Source: Paraburkholderia phenazinium (GTDB taxonomy: Bacteria > Pseudomonadota > Gammaproteobacteria > Burkholderiales > Burkholderiaceae). Taken from it: DNA of 64,000 nt. The stretch covers positions 682,001 through 746,000 of the forward strand of contig NZ_FNCJ01000002.1 in NCBI RefSeq assembly GCF_900100735.1, given 5' to 3'. The notes beneath the pieces are model-generated. The model did no database searches and was not told the DNA's origin. It was given only the letters and a program-made list of their open reading frames with translations. The position numbers were made by a program, and so were the translations under genes. Positions 46,532 through 55,948 of the stretch are shown here, one piece after another (the stretch's first letter is position 1; each line of letters starts with the position of its first letter).

Positions 46532-48077
46532 TGCGCGTGCCTTGCTGGACGCGCTGACGCCGCTGATGCAGGATCTGTCGCGCGACCTCTCCGATACCGA
46601 GCGCTATCGCCGCCTGCTGAGCAGCCTGCGCGCGCTGTTTCCCGGTGACGCGGCGGCGTTGCTGCGTCTCGAGGGCGACACCCTGGTGCCGCTCGCGATC
46701 GACGGCTTGAGCAGCGATACGCTCGGGCGCCGCTTTCGCGTGAGTGACCATCCGCGCTTTGCGCAACTGCTGTCGCGCGCGGAGCCGACCCGCTTTGCGG
46801 CGGACTCTGAACTGCCCGATCCGTACGACGGACTCGTGCAAGGTGTGGCCGGCCAGCTCGAGGTTCACGACTGCCTTGGCTGTCCGCTCTTTATCGGCGG
46901 GCTGCCATGGGGACTGCTCACGCTCGATGCGCTGGACCCGGCGCGCTTCGACGATCTCGACATGGCTTCGCTGCAGGCCTTTCTGAGCCTTGCCGCTGCG
47001 ACCGTCAGTGTTGTGGAGCGGCTCGACACGCTTGCGCGAACCGGTGAAGAGGAACGCAGCCGCGCAGAAGCGTACCGGCAGGCGAGCGGGCAGAGCCGCC
47101 GCGAAATGATCGGCAGCAGCGCGTCGCATAAACATCTGATGGAAGAGATCGAAGTCGTCGCCGGCAGCGATTTGACGGTGTTGGTGACCGGTGAGACGGG
47201 CGTCGGCAAGGAACTGGTGGCCAATGCGATTCATGCGCTGTCGGCGCGGGCCAACAAGCCACTGATCAGTCTGAACTGCGCGGCCCTGCCGGATACCCTC
47301 GTCGAAAGCGAACTGTTCGGCCATGTGCGCGGCGCGTTCTCCGGCGCGTCCGCGGACCGGCGCGGCAAATTCGAACTGGCCGATGGCGGTACGCTGTTTC
47401 TCGATGAGGTGGGCGAGTTGCCGCTCGCTGTGCAGGCCAAGCTCTTGCGTGTGCTGCAGAACGGCCAGTTGCAGCGGATCGGCTCGGACCACGAGCACAA
47501 GGTCGATGTGCGGCTGATCGCAGCGACTAACCGCGATCTTGCTGAGGAAGTGCGCGCCGGGAGGTTTCGCGCGGACTTTTATCACCGGCTCAGCGTGTAT
47601 CCGTTGCGGGTGCCGCCGTTACGCGAGCGGGGCAAGGACGTATTGCTGCTGGCGGGCTTTTTCCTCGAAGAAAACCGCTCGCGGCTCGGCCTGTTGAGCT
47701 TGCGTCTGGCGGCCGATGCGCAAGCGGCGCTGTTGCGCTATCCGTGGCCCGGGAATGTGCGCGAGCTCGAACATCTGATAGGGCGAAGCGCGCTCAAGGC
47801 GCTGGCTGTCAATCGGGAAAGGCGGCGCATCCTGACCTTGAGCGCGGCGGATCTGGCGCTCGCCGTGCCGGCTGAGGTGGCGGGCGAGGCAGCTGTTGAA
47901 GCGGGTGCCCCGCAACCCGTTGGCGCAGATTTTCGCAGCGCAGTGACCGCGTTCGAGCGGACCATGGTGCTCGACGCGCTCGCGCGCCACAACCAGAACT
48001 GGGCCGCCGCGGCCCGCGAGCTAGGTCTCGATCGTGCGAACCTCAACCGGCTGGCCAAACGGCTTGGCTTGAAATAG
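46527..48077 (+). CDS. norR: NO-responsive sigma-54 activator NorR
   Basis: Bacterial enhancer-binding protein of 516 residues. The N-terminal GAF domain (about 1-165) holds the NO-sensing iron and has the NorR hallmark [12 protein letters not shown]. The AAA+ domain has Walker A GETGVGKE, a GAFSGA sigma-54 loop (the usual Thr is Ser), and [14 protein letters not shown]. The C-terminal Fis-type helix-turn-helix ends [23 protein letters not shown] 46527 is chosen because GGAGG is 5 bases upstream. ATG 46482 has no ribosome site and would put the enhancer sites inside the gene. It is divergent from hmp, its likely target. Confidence 0.94.
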   Translation: MTARALLDALTPLMQDLSRDLSDTERYRRLLSSLRALFPGDAAALLRLEGDTLVPLAIDGLSSDTLGRRFRVSDHPRFAQLLSRAEPTRFAADSELPDPYDGLVQGVAGQLEVHDCLGCPLFIGGLPWGLLTLDALDPARFDDLDMASLQAFLSLAAATVSVVERLDTLARTGEEERSRAEAYRQASGQSRREMIGSSASHKHLMEEIEVVAGSDLTVLVTGETGVGKELVANAIHALSARANKPLISLNCAALPDTLVESELFGHVRGAFSGASADRRGKFELADGGTLFLDEVGELPLAVQAKLLRVLQNGQLQRIGSDHEHKVDVRLIAATNRDLAEEVRAGRFRADFYHRLSVYPLRVPPLRERGKDVLLLAGFFLEENRSRLGLLSLRLAADAQAALLRYPWPGNVRELEHLIGRSALKALAVNRERRRILTLSAADLALAVPAEVAGEAAVEAGAPQPVGADFRSAVTAFERTMVLDALARHNQNWAAAARELGLDRANLNRLAKRLGLK

Positions 48078-48079
48078 GT

Positions 48080-48517
48080 TCAAGCGGGCATCTTGCGGAA
48101 AGCGATCGCGAAGCGGTTCCAGCTATTGATCGCGGCGATCAGCAAGGTCAGATCGACCAGCTCTTCATCGCTGAAATGTGGCTTCACCGCTTCCCATACC
48201 GCATCCGGCACGTGCGCTTGGGAGACCAGTGTGACGGCCTCGGTCCATTCGAGTGCGGCGCGTTCGCGCTCGGTGAAGAACGGCGTTTCGCGCCATACCA
48301 CGACGGTGGCGAGACGACGTTCGGTTTCGCCGCCTTTGCGGGCGTCGGTGGTATGCATATCGACGCAGAACGCACAGCCGTTGATCTGCGAGGCGCGCAG
48401 GCGCACCAGTTCAGCGAGCGACTTTTCGATGCTGCTCTTGCCGATGCGTTCTTCCATGGCGAGCAGCGTTTTGATTGCGTTCGGGCTAGCTTTATAGAAG
48501 TCGAGACGGGCGTCCAT
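48080..48517 (-). CDS. AhpD-like carboxymuconolactone decarboxylase family protein
   Basis: Protein of 145 residues with the family core ELVRLRASQINGCAFCVDMH, whose CxxC and downstream His act in AhpD-type peroxidase or disulfide reduction, followed by WTEAVTLVSQAHVPDAVWEA and NSWNRFAIAF. It probably works in alkylhydroperoxide or thiol redox defence, but the partner is unknown. It is convergent with norR (2-base gap between stops) and downstream of a MocR-type regulator on the same strand. Confidence 0.88.
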   Translation of the reverse strand: MDARLDFYKASPNAIKTLLAMEERIGKSSIEKSLAELVRLRASQINGCAFCVDMHTTDARKGGETERRLATVVVWRETPFFTERERAALEWTEAVTLVSQAHVPDAVWEAVKPHFSDEELVDLTLLIAAINSWNRFAIAFRKMPA

Positions 48518-48668
48518 GATTCGTTCCTCAGGTTCGGTCGATGCGCCGGATGGCGCGACATGAGGAAGATTAGGCGTTTCACTGGCGTTCTTAAATAGCC
48601 AATTTTCCGCATTTTTAGGGTACCAGTTGTGCGGGTGGATTGAGTGGCCGCAAGCCGGACCTGTGCGT

Positions 48669-50192
48669 TCAGCGGGCTTGCTGTAACACCCCTGCGAGCC
48701 GCTGCAGCGCGGTGTCGATATCCTCTGCGCTAGTCCCGCCGTAGCCGAAAATCAGCCCCTGCCGCTTCGGCTCGCTCGTGTAGAACGCCGCAATGCCGTA
48801 CAGGCCGACCGAGGCTGCTTCGGCAGCGGCGGCGATCAATGGGGCTTCTTCGAGACCCGCCTTGAGCAGGGCGGTCAAATGGATGCCCGCGGCGGACGGT
48901 AGCGGTTCGAGCCACTGTGCCAGCGCACCGTGCAAATGACTGAGCAGCATCTGGCGACGCGCCGCATAGTGCTTATGGATGCGCCGCAGATGCCGCGCGA
49001 AGTCGCCGTCGAGCATGAAGCGCGCTAGCGCGGTCTGAGTAAGCGTGCAGGTGTGCCAGTCGCCAATCTGCTTGGCTTTCTGCAGCGCGACATTCAGCGA
49101 GCGAGGTGGCACCACATAACCGATGCGCAACTCGGGAAAGATGGTCTTCGAAAAGGTGCCGACATAGGCGACAAGACCGGCACGATCGAGACTCTTGAGC
49201 GATTCCATCGGCCGCCCCTCGAAGCGGAATTCGCAGTCGTAGTCGTCTTCGACAATGACCACGTGGTGTTTCTCGGCCCATTCGAGCAGTTCGACGCGAC
49301 GCTCGAGGCTCATCGGCATACCAAGCGGAAACTGATGCGAGGGCGTGACATAGACGAGCGCCGCGCGGCACGGCAGCTTCGCGGTGATGAGGCCATGCGC
49401 ATCGACGGGGACGCCGACCACGCTCGCGCCTAGCGCTGCGAAGGCCGCTCGGGCGGGTGGGTAGCCGGGGTCCTCCATGGCGACGATATCGCCAGGCTTC
49501 ACCACTACCCGTGCGAGTAGATCCAGTGCCTGCTGCGCGCCCTGAGTGACGATCACATCTTGCCAGCTACATGACACCGCGCGACTGAAGGCGACGTAGC
49601 GTGAAATGCCCAGGCGCAGTTCCTGTTCGCCGCCAGGGTCGCGGTATTCGCCGCGGCTGCGTGCCTGCACGCGCACTGCATGATTGACGCAGCGCCGCCA
49701 GGCGTCGAACGGGAACTGGGTCTTGTCGGTCACGCCGCCACGAAAATCGAACGGCAGCGCTGGGCGGTACTGTGGCATCGACAGGGCCTCGGGAACCTCG
49801 GCCCAGACTGAGTGCGCGGAGGCCAGATCGGCGGTGTCTGTGGTATCGGCGGCCGCGGCGGCTGTCTGGGTTGTTGCGGCGCCCCGTGCTTGCCCGGCGC
49901 GGTTCGGTACGCGGCTGAGACCGTCGGCGACAAAGGTGCCGTCACCGGGGTGCGCACGCAGATAACCTTCGGTGATCAGCCGCTCGAATACTTCGAGGGT
50001 GGTCTTGCGCGACACGCCGAGTTGGCCGGCGAGGTCGCGGGTGGAGGGCAGGCGCTCGCCGCTTGCCAGCCGGCCGTCGATGATGCCCGCGCGCAACTGG
50101 CGATAGATCTGGCCCGTCAGATCCTGACGGCCATGGATGCTGATTTGCATGTCCAAGGCAGCGGTGACCTCGTGTGAAGAAACACCCGACAT
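48669..50192 (-). CDS. MocR/PdxR-type GntR-aminotransferase regulator
   Basis: Transcription factor of 507 residues. The N-terminal winged helix (about 20-90: IYRQLRAGIIDGRLASGERL, STRDLAGQLGVSRKTTLEVF) is joined by an Ala/Thr-rich linker (about 100-130) to a fold-type I aminotransferase domain. PLP-binding elements visible are TQGAQQALD, EDDYDCEF and the lysine in GTFSKTIFPELRIGY. Such proteins sense PLP or amino-compounds. Target candidates are the divergent DUF4126 gene and the downstream AhpD-like gene. Confidence 0.93.
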   Translation of the reverse strand: MSGVSSHEVTAALDMQISIHGRQDLTGQIYRQLRAGIIDGRLASGERLPSTRDLAGQLGVSRKTTLEVFERLITEGYLRAHPGDGTFVADGLSRVPNRAGQARGAATTQTAAAAADTTDTADLASAHSVWAEVPEALSMPQYRPALPFDFRGGVTDKTQFPFDAWRRCVNHAVRVQARSRGEYRDPGGEQELRLGISRYVAFSRAVSCSWQDVIVTQGAQQALDLLARVVVKPGDIVAMEDPGYPPARAAFAALGASVVGVPVDAHGLITAKLPCRAALVYVTPSHQFPLGMPMSLERRVELLEWAEKHHVVIVEDDYDCEFRFEGRPMESLKSLDRAGLVAYVGTFSKTIFPELRIGYVVPPRSLNVALQKAKQIGDWHTCTLTQTALARFMLDGDFARHLRRIHKHYAARRQMLLSHLHGALAQWLEPLPSAAGIHLTALLKAGLEEAPLIAAAAEAASVGLYGIAAFYTSEPKRQGLIFGYGGTSAEDIDTALQRLAGVLQQAR

Positions 50193-50374
50193 TCTGGCAT
50201 GCCGGCCGTAGTGGACGGCAGGCCTTGTTTGACCGTACGATCATTCTGGATAAACACGTCATTGGCCGTTGAGGAGCGGCCTCGCATCCGTTCTGCCGAC
50301 TTGCATTCTGATCGATCCCACGCTCCATCCCTGCTGGGAGCCTCGCTTGTTCAACTCAATGTTCGGAGCCTTCG

Positions 50375-50839
50375 ATGACGGTCTATCTTCTTGCCTTGCT
50401 GATTGGCGTAGTGGCTGGCCTGCGCGCAATGACGGCGCCCGCAGCCGTGAGCTGGGGCGCGTACCTTGGCTGGTTGCCTTTGCAGCACACCCCGCTGGCA
50501 TTTCTGGGCTTCGCGGTGACGCCTTATATCCTCTCTGTGCTGACAATCGGCGAACTGATTACCGACCAGTTGCCGACAACGCCGAGTCGCACGGTGCCGA
50601 TCCAGTTCGGCGCCCGGCTCGTCAGTGGCGGGTTGTGCGGGGCTGCCGCGGGTGCGCCGCATAACGCGATGATTGCCGGATTGATCGCGGGTGCGATCGG
50701 CGCGGCAATCGGCACGTTCGGTGGGGCGAGGGCCAGAGGGTGGCTGGCGGCAGCCATGGGCCGGGATCTGCCGGCCGCCATCATTGAAGACATCGTCGCG
50801 ATTGGCGCCGCAGCGTTGATTGTGGCGACCCTCGCGTAA
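50375..50839 (+). CDS. DUF4126 family membrane protein
   Basis: Inner-membrane protein of 154 residues. The N-terminal GLRAMTAPAAVSWGAYLGWL and the middle LITDQLPTTPSRTVPIQFGARLVSG are typical of the DUF4126 family, whose function is unknown. Four to five helices are predicted, with a Gly/Ala-rich central section. It is divergent from the MocR gene. Confidence 0.8.
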   Translation: MTVYLLALLIGVVAGLRAMTAPAAVSWGAYLGWLPLQHTPLAFLGFAVTPYILSVLTIGELITDQLPTTPSRTVPIQFGARLVSGGLCGAAAGAPHNAMIAGLIAGAIGAAIGTFGGARARGWLAAAMGRDLPAAIIEDIVAIGAAALIVATLA

Positions 50840-50879
50840 GGTGGAAAGCGGCGGCGTGCGCCGTGCCGCCGTCATTGCA

Positions 50880-51527
50880 TCACGCGCGCTGCCGGCGGTT
50901 GTGGACGAAACGCCAGAGCCCGCTCACCAGCAGCGAGCCGACGCCGAGCCCGACGCCGAGCAGAACGATCGAGCTCATGTGGTCGCGCACCACCGGCACA
51001 TTGCCGAACAGGTACCCGGCCGCCACCAACGACACGATCCACAACGCGGCGCCCGCAACGACGAACGAGGTGAAGCGTGCGAAGGTCATCTGCGAGACTC
51101 CCGCAACGAACGGCGCGAAAGTGCGCACCACGGCGATAAACGGCGAGAGCAGAAAGGTCAGGCCGCCGCGCGCTTCGTAAAAGGCGTGGGCCTTCTGCAG
51201 GGCGTGCTTGTCGAGCCACCGATACTCGGCGGTGTAGACCTTCTCGCCGATCGCCCGGCCAATCAGGAAGTTGACGATGCTGCCCGCCACGGTCGCTGCA
51301 AACAGCACGGGAATTACCAGCCAGACATTGAGCGCACCGGTGGCCGCGAATGCGCCGCAGATGAAGATCAGTGGATCGCCAGGCAGGAAGAACAGCGGCA
51401 GGAAGCCGATCTCGACGAAGATGATGGCGAATAGCATCGCATAGACGGCGGTGCCATATTGCGCGATTAGTCCGCCGAGGTTGCGGTCGAAGTGCAGGGC
51501 GACCTGCAGGAGGTGCATCAGATCCAT
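50880..51527 (-). CDS. DedA-family membrane protein
   Basis: Inner-membrane protein of 215 residues. DedA signatures are ENxGFPLP-like EIGFLPLFFLPGDPLIF and the re-entrant segment FIAVVRTFAPFVAGVSQM, with several membrane helices. Family members flip phospholipids or undecaprenyl phosphate and affect envelope stress resistance. ATG 51527 (MDLMHLLQ) fits the family start; ATG 51518 is possible. Both ribosome sites are weak. Confidence 0.9.
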   Translation of the reverse strand: MDLMHLLQVALHFDRNLGGLIAQYGTAVYAMLFAIIFVEIGFLPLFFLPGDPLIFICGAFAATGALNVWLVIPVLFAATVAGSIVNFLIGRAIGEKVYTAEYRWLDKHALQKAHAFYEARGGLTFLLSPFIAVVRTFAPFVAGVSQMTFARFTSFVVAGAALWIVSLVAAGYLFGNVPVVRDHMSSIVLLGVGLGVGSLLVSGLWRFVHNRRQRA

Positions 51528-51771
51528 CTTGAGTGTTGGCTGTTTAGATAGCGGGAGTGTAGCGCCGCGGGCGTGCCGGCAGCAGGGTTTTCGCTGTGTT
51601 GTGCAAGGTTGCGAGCATGGCGAGTGAGTGGTACAAGAAGGGCGCGAGAAGGGCACAAGAAGGGCGAGCCCTGCGTTGTGCCTGTTCGTTTTGCCGCTGC
51701 GATGTCAAGATTCAGGGTGGATGCATCCTGCGAGGAGGATGCGCGGACCTTATCGTTTTGACCGGGAACTC

Positions 51772-52317
51772 ATGCAGGACTCTTTTGCCTTCACTTTTCG
51801 CTTTGCGGTGCCGGACGATATCGAGGCCGTGCGCGCTATCGAATACGAAGCGGCGCAGCGCTTCGTGACGGTCGGCATGACCGGCATTGCCGATGCCCAG
51901 CCGATGAATGCGTCTTTCGTGCGCCGCAAGATCGAGGCCTCGGAGATTATCGTTGCGGTGGATTCACAGGCGCGCTGCGGCGCGTTTGTGATGTTCGCGC
52001 CGCTTGCGACGCGCTTCTATATCGAGGAACTCGATGTGCTTACCGCCTGGGCGGGCAGACGCATCGGCGCGGCGCTGATCGAACAGGTGGACCGGCTGGC
52101 AGCCGAAGCGGGAGCCCAACAACTGGTGCTGTCCACGTTTCGCGATGTGCCGTGGAATGCGCCGTACTATCAGCGGCTGGGGTTTGGCGTGATGGACGCA
52201 GCGCAACTCGACGCGAAGTTGCAGGCGATTCGCGCATCGCATGTGGCCCACGGGCTCGACGAATCGAAGCGCGTTTTTATGTGCCGAGATGTGACGGCGG
52301 CGAGCGCGGCCGGATAA
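51772..52317 (+). CDS. GNAT-family N-acetyltransferase
   Basis: Acetyl-CoA-dependent transferase of 181 residues. The GNAT pattern is clear: FAVPDDIEAVRAIEYEAA, the core strand FYIEELDVLTAWAGRRIGAALI with the R-x-x-G-x-A loop, and PYYQRLGFGVMD. ATG 51772 is preferred because GGGAA precedes it by 5 bases; ATG 51739 directly abuts its GGAGG. The substrate is unknown. Confidence 0.88.
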   Translation: MQDSFAFTFRFAVPDDIEAVRAIEYEAAQRFVTVGMTGIADAQPMNASFVRRKIEASEIIVAVDSQARCGAFVMFAPLATRFYIEELDVLTAWAGRRIGAALIEQVDRLAAEAGAQQLVLSTFRDVPWNAPYYQRLGFGVMDAAQLDAKLQAIRASHVAHGLDESKRVFMCRDVTAASAAG

Positions 52318-52408
52318 CACTCCGGTCGGGCCCGCCGCATGTCTTAAGCCTGCTTGTGGCTTGTGCCGCTGCTTATTCAGCCGCGTTCAGCCAGCTTATT
52401 CCATCCGC

Positions 52409-53470
52409 TTATTCCACGGTTTCCAGCGCCGGATAGTCCGTATAGCCGGTTTCGCCTGCCGCATAGTACGTAGCCGGATTCGGCTGGTTGAGCGGGGCAT
52501 CCAGTTCAAAACGGCGCGGCAGATCCGGGTTGGCGATGAACAGCTGGCCCCATGCCACCGCATCCGCTTCACCGGCGTCCAGCACGTGCTGCGCGGATTC
52601 CTTGGTGAATTTCTCGTTGGCAATGTACGGGCCGCCGAACGCCGCCTTCAACTGCGGGCCGATGCGGTTGTCGCCGAGGGCTTCACGTGCCGCGATAAAC
52701 GCAATCTTGCGCTTGCCCAGTTCGCGTGCCACATAGCCGAAGGTCGCTGCAGGGTTCGAATCGCCCATGGTGTGTGCATCGCCACGCGGTGCGAGGTGCA
52801 TGCCCACGCGCTGCGCGCCCCACACTTCGATACACGCGTCGGTCACTTCGAGCAGCAGGCGAGCGCGGTTTTCGATCGAGCCGCCGTAGGCGTCCGTGCG
52901 CTGGTTGGTGCTGTCCTGCAGGAACTGGTCGAGCAGATAGCCGTTTGCGCCGTGCACCTGGACGCCGTCGAAACCGGCTGCCTTGGCATTGACGGCGCCC
53001 TTACGGTAGGCGTCGACGATACCGGCGATTTCAGCGAGCTCGAGCGCACGCGGCGTCACAAAGGGGCGCTGCGGACGCACGTGGCTCACGTGCCCTTGAG
53101 GTGCAATCGCGCTCGGCGCAACCGGCAGTTCGCCGTTCAGAAAGACCGGGTCCGAGACGCGGCCGACGTGCCACAACTGCAGGAAGATCTTGCCGCCGGC
53201 AGCGTGAACCGCGCTGGTGACGAGCTTCCAGCCTTCAACCTGTTCCTGCGACCAGATGCCCGGCGTGTCGGCATAGCCGACGCCCTGCGGCGTGACCGAG
53301 GTGGCTTCGCTGATGATCAGGCCGGCCGAGGCGCGCTCGGCATAGTACCTGGCCATCAAGGCGTTCGGCACGCGGATGTCGCCGGCGCGCTGACGCGTCA
53401 GCGGCGCCATGATGATGCGGTTTTTCAGCGTGAGATCGCCAATCTGAAGCGGGTCAAAAAGAGTCGGCAT
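52409..53470 (-). CDS. nemA: Old Yellow Enzyme-type alkene reductase
   Basis: FMN-dependent NAD(P)H reductase of 353 residues acting on activated alkenes, nitro compounds or electrophiles. Motifs are LTLKNRIIMAPLTRQRA, FLQLWHVGRVS, the substrate-binding VHGANGYLLDQFLQD, TDAYGGSIENRARL and TGYTDYP at the end. It lies 86 bases downstream of an ArsR-type regulator on the same strand, like reductase/repressor pairs that respond to reactive electrophiles. The symbol reflects family likeness only. Confidence 0.9.
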   Translation of the reverse strand: MPTLFDPLQIGDLTLKNRIIMAPLTRQRAGDIRVPNALMARYYAERASAGLIISEATSVTPQGVGYADTPGIWSQEQVEGWKLVTSAVHAAGGKIFLQLWHVGRVSDPVFLNGELPVAPSAIAPQGHVSHVRPQRPFVTPRALELAEIAGIVDAYRKGAVNAKAAGFDGVQVHGANGYLLDQFLQDSTNQRTDAYGGSIENRARLLLEVTDACIEVWGAQRVGMHLAPRGDAHTMGDSNPAATFGYVARELGKRKIAFIAAREALGDNRIGPQLKAAFGGPYIANEKFTKESAQHVLDAGEADAVAWGQLFIANPDLPRRFELDAPLNQPNPATYYAAGETGYTDYPALETVE

Positions 53471-53556
53471 AAGAGGTCACCTTTCCTGGCGGGCACATGG
53501 CCCGCGACGATAAGAACAGCGTGATGAAAGAAGCGCGGCGAAGCAGACCAGAAGCG

Positions 53557-53859
53557 TCAGAGGTCCGTGTTCATATGCTCGAGAAACGCCTGGATGACGG
53601 GCTCGTTACGCTTGAAAAACACCCACTGGCCGACTCGCTTCGAGCTCACGAGGCCGGCGCGCTGCAAGGCCGCCAGGTGCGCCGACACGGTGGACTGCGA
53701 CAGTCCGCAGCGTGCGTCGATCTTGCCGGCGCACACGCCGTGGTCGAGCGTGAATTCCTGATCGGCGAAGTGCGCTTGCGGCTCCCGCAGCCACGCCAGA
53801 ATCTCGCGGCGGATGGGGTTGGCGAGCGCCTTGTGGATCGCGTCGATGTCGATCGTCAT
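53557..53859 (-). CDS. ArsR-family regulator
   Basis: Winged-helix repressor of 100 residues: ALANPIRREILAWLREPQ, then the recognition region GLSQSTVSAHLAALQRAGLV and a wing ending WVFFKRNE. Two cysteines (in VCAGKIDARCGLSQ) lie just before the recognition helix and could sense electrophiles or oxidants. An inverted repeat overlaps its promoter. It precedes the Old Yellow Enzyme gene. Confidence 0.88.
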   Translation of the reverse strand: MTIDIDAIHKALANPIRREILAWLREPQAHFADQEFTLDHGVCAGKIDARCGLSQSTVSAHLAALQRAGLVSSKRVGQWVFFKRNEPVIQAFLEHMNTDL

Positions 53860-53939
53860 CGGGTTGGTTTTCGAGGGTATGAACGGTGGACACGGGCTTG
53901 AAGCCGGAGTGGCCCCTCAGCTGCATCGCAACGGAGCGA

Positions 53940-53964
53940 ATTATATATCGGTTTTTTGCGATAT
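53940..53964 (-). promoter_or_regulatory. arsR promoter with inverted-repeat operator
   Basis: Read leftward, a TATAAT -10 box (53945-53940) directly abuts ATATCG-N8-CGATAT (53945-53964), a symmetric site of ArsR-operator size. This supports autoregulation of the arsR-nemA pair. Confidence 0.65.
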
Positions 53965-54021
53965 GCATAAAGCACTACTGGCTATGGGGGCGATAGGGGC
54001 GGCACGCAAAAAGGGTCGCCT

Positions 54022-55689
54022 TTACAGGGGACAGGCAGCTTGCTCGCGCATGCGACGGGCTTCGTCGCGCAGGAACTGCTGGTAATCGTCCAGATCGCCG
54101 TCGAAGGGCTCGACGCCACCCTTGGTAACGAGCCAGAACTCGTCACATACCGCGCGCAGCAGCGACCGGTCGTGACTGACCAGCATCACAGTGCCTTCGA
54201 ATTCGTTGAGTGCCATGCCTAGCGCTTCGCGTGTGGCCAGGTCGAGGTGGTTGGTAGGCTCGTCCAGCAGCAGCAGGTTGGGGCGCTGCCACACGATCAT
54301 GCACAACACGAGCCGCGCCTTTTCGCCGCCGCTCATCGTGCCGACCGCCTGATGGACCATGTCGCCACTGAAGTTGAAGGTGCCGAGGAAGGTGCGAAGC
54401 GATTGTTCGGTGCCGCTCTGGCCGGGGGCACGCAGGTGCGCCGGCGTGTCCTTGGCAAGGCGGATCATGTGTTCCATCGGCGTGTCGAGTGGACGCAGCA
54501 CGTCGAGTTCCTGCTGTGCGAAGTAGCCGATGTTCAGGCCTTTGCCTTCGCTGATTTCGCCGGCAATCGGCGCCAGCTCGTGCGCCACCGTCTTCACCAG
54601 AGTGGACTTGCCTTGGCCGTTGGCACCGAGAATGCCGATACGCTGCCCGGCCAGCACGGACCGGTTGATGCCCCGCACGATGACCGTCGGCGGCGTGCCC
54701 GGGGTTGCGTCGGTCGGCGCCGGGTAGCCGAAGCTCGCGTCGAGCATCGACAACAGCGGGTTCGGTACGTTGAGCGGTTCCTTGAACTCGAAGCTGAACT
54801 CTGCGTCGGCAAGCACGGGTGCGATCTTCTCCATGCGTTCGAGCGCCTTGACCCGGCTCTGCGCCTGCTTCGCCTTGGATGCCTTGGCCTTGAAGCGGTC
54901 GATGAACTTCTGCAGGTGGGCGATCTTGTCCGCCTGCCTGGACATTGCGGCCTGCTGCAACACCAGTTGCTCAGCGCGCATCTCTTCGAACTTGCTGTAA
55001 TTGCCGCCATAACGCACGAGCTTGGCGTTGTCGACGTGCACCGTCACCTGCGTCACCGCGTCGAGGAATTCGCGATCGTGACTGATCACCACCATGGTTC
55101 CTTGATAGCGCTTGAGCCACGCTTCCAGCCAGACCAATGCGTCGAGGTCAAGGTGATTGGTCGGTTCGTCGAGCAACAGCAAGTCGGACGGGCACATGAG
55201 CGCGCGCGCCAGTTGCAGTCGCATGCGCCAGCCGCCGGAGAAACTGTTGACCGGCTGGCTGAGCTGCGCAGCACTGAAGCCAAGGCCCAGGATCAGCGCC
55301 TGGGCGCGTGCGGGGGCATCATGTGCACCGGCGTCGTGCAGGGCCATGTAGGCGTGCGCCATGCGCATGCCGTCGTCGCTGGCCTCAGCGGCGGCTACTT
55401 CAGCCTGCGCGGCCAGCATGACGGTGTCACCTTCGATGACGAAGTCGGTCGCACTCTGCTCGGTCTCCGGCATCTCCTGCGCGACCTGGCCCATCTTCCA
55501 TGCTGCGGGAATCGAGAACTCGCCGCCGTCTTCGTGCAGTGTGCCGTTGAGAAGGCCGAAGAAGGATGACTTGCCGGCGCCATTGCGACCGACAAGGCCA
55601 ATCTTTTCGCCGGGGGTGAAGGTGACGGAAGCGCTATCGAGTACGACATTGACGCCGCGGCGCAGCGTGACATTACGGACGGAAATCAT
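54022..55689 (-). CDS. ABC-F ATPase, YheS-like, short form
   Basis: Soluble twin-ATPase of 555 residues in the ABC-F group that acts on ribosomes. Two ABC domains have Walker A GRNGAGKS and GANGQGKS, signatures FSGGW and MSGGE, and Walker B LLLLDEPTNHLD twice. The interdomain linker (RFKAKASKAKQAQSRVKALE) is typical. It aligns well by eye with E. coli YheS but ends shortly after EPFDGDLDDYQQFL (RMREQAACPL), so the C-terminal coiled-coil extension of about 80 residues is missing. No continuing frame is found downstream. Confidence 0.92.
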   Translation of the reverse strand: MISVRNVTLRRGVNVVLDSASVTFTPGEKIGLVGRNGAGKSSFFGLLNGTLHEDGGEFSIPAAWKMGQVAQEMPETEQSATDFVIEGDTVMLAAQAEVAAAEASDDGMRMAHAYMALHDAGAHDAPARAQALILGLGFSAAQLSQPVNSFSGGWRMRLQLARALMCPSDLLLLDEPTNHLDLDALVWLEAWLKRYQGTMVVISHDREFLDAVTQVTVHVDNAKLVRYGGNYSKFEEMRAEQLVLQQAAMSRQADKIAHLQKFIDRFKAKASKAKQAQSRVKALERMEKIAPVLADAEFSFEFKEPLNVPNPLLSMLDASFGYPAPTDATPGTPPTVIVRGINRSVLAGQRIGILGANGQGKSTLVKTVAHELAPIAGEISEGKGLNIGYFAQQELDVLRPLDTPMEHMIRLAKDTPAHLRAPGQSGTEQSLRTFLGTFNFSGDMVHQAVGTMSGGEKARLVLCMIVWQRPNLLLLDEPTNHLDLATREALGMALNEFEGTVMLVSHDRSLLRAVCDEFWLVTKGGVEPFDGDLDDYQQFLRDEARRMREQAACPL

Positions 55690-55948
55690 AAGGGGCTACT
55701 TCGGAGAGGATAGGCATGATAGCCGACCGGACGTACAGGGCTGTCCTTTTTCTGGCCGCGCGAGTGAAGAACCGCTTGCGCTTTGCGGCGCTCACCGGCC
55801 ATAAAACGAGGCGGGCGCTGGCGCACCGGGTGTTCCGGCTGCGGGGGGCCAGCGAACAGACGGTGAGTGACGGCTCATGGACGGTAGCCGCGGTTCCCAG
55901 CGTTTGCCAAAAGCGGACGATCGGTGAGTTGAACGTTTGGGTGACGCA

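Noticed and set aside
51634..51672. Short AGAAGGGC-like direct repeats upstream of the GNAT gene
   Set aside because: Only three imperfect units are present, with no spacer pattern like CRISPR and no associated cas genes; likely chance.
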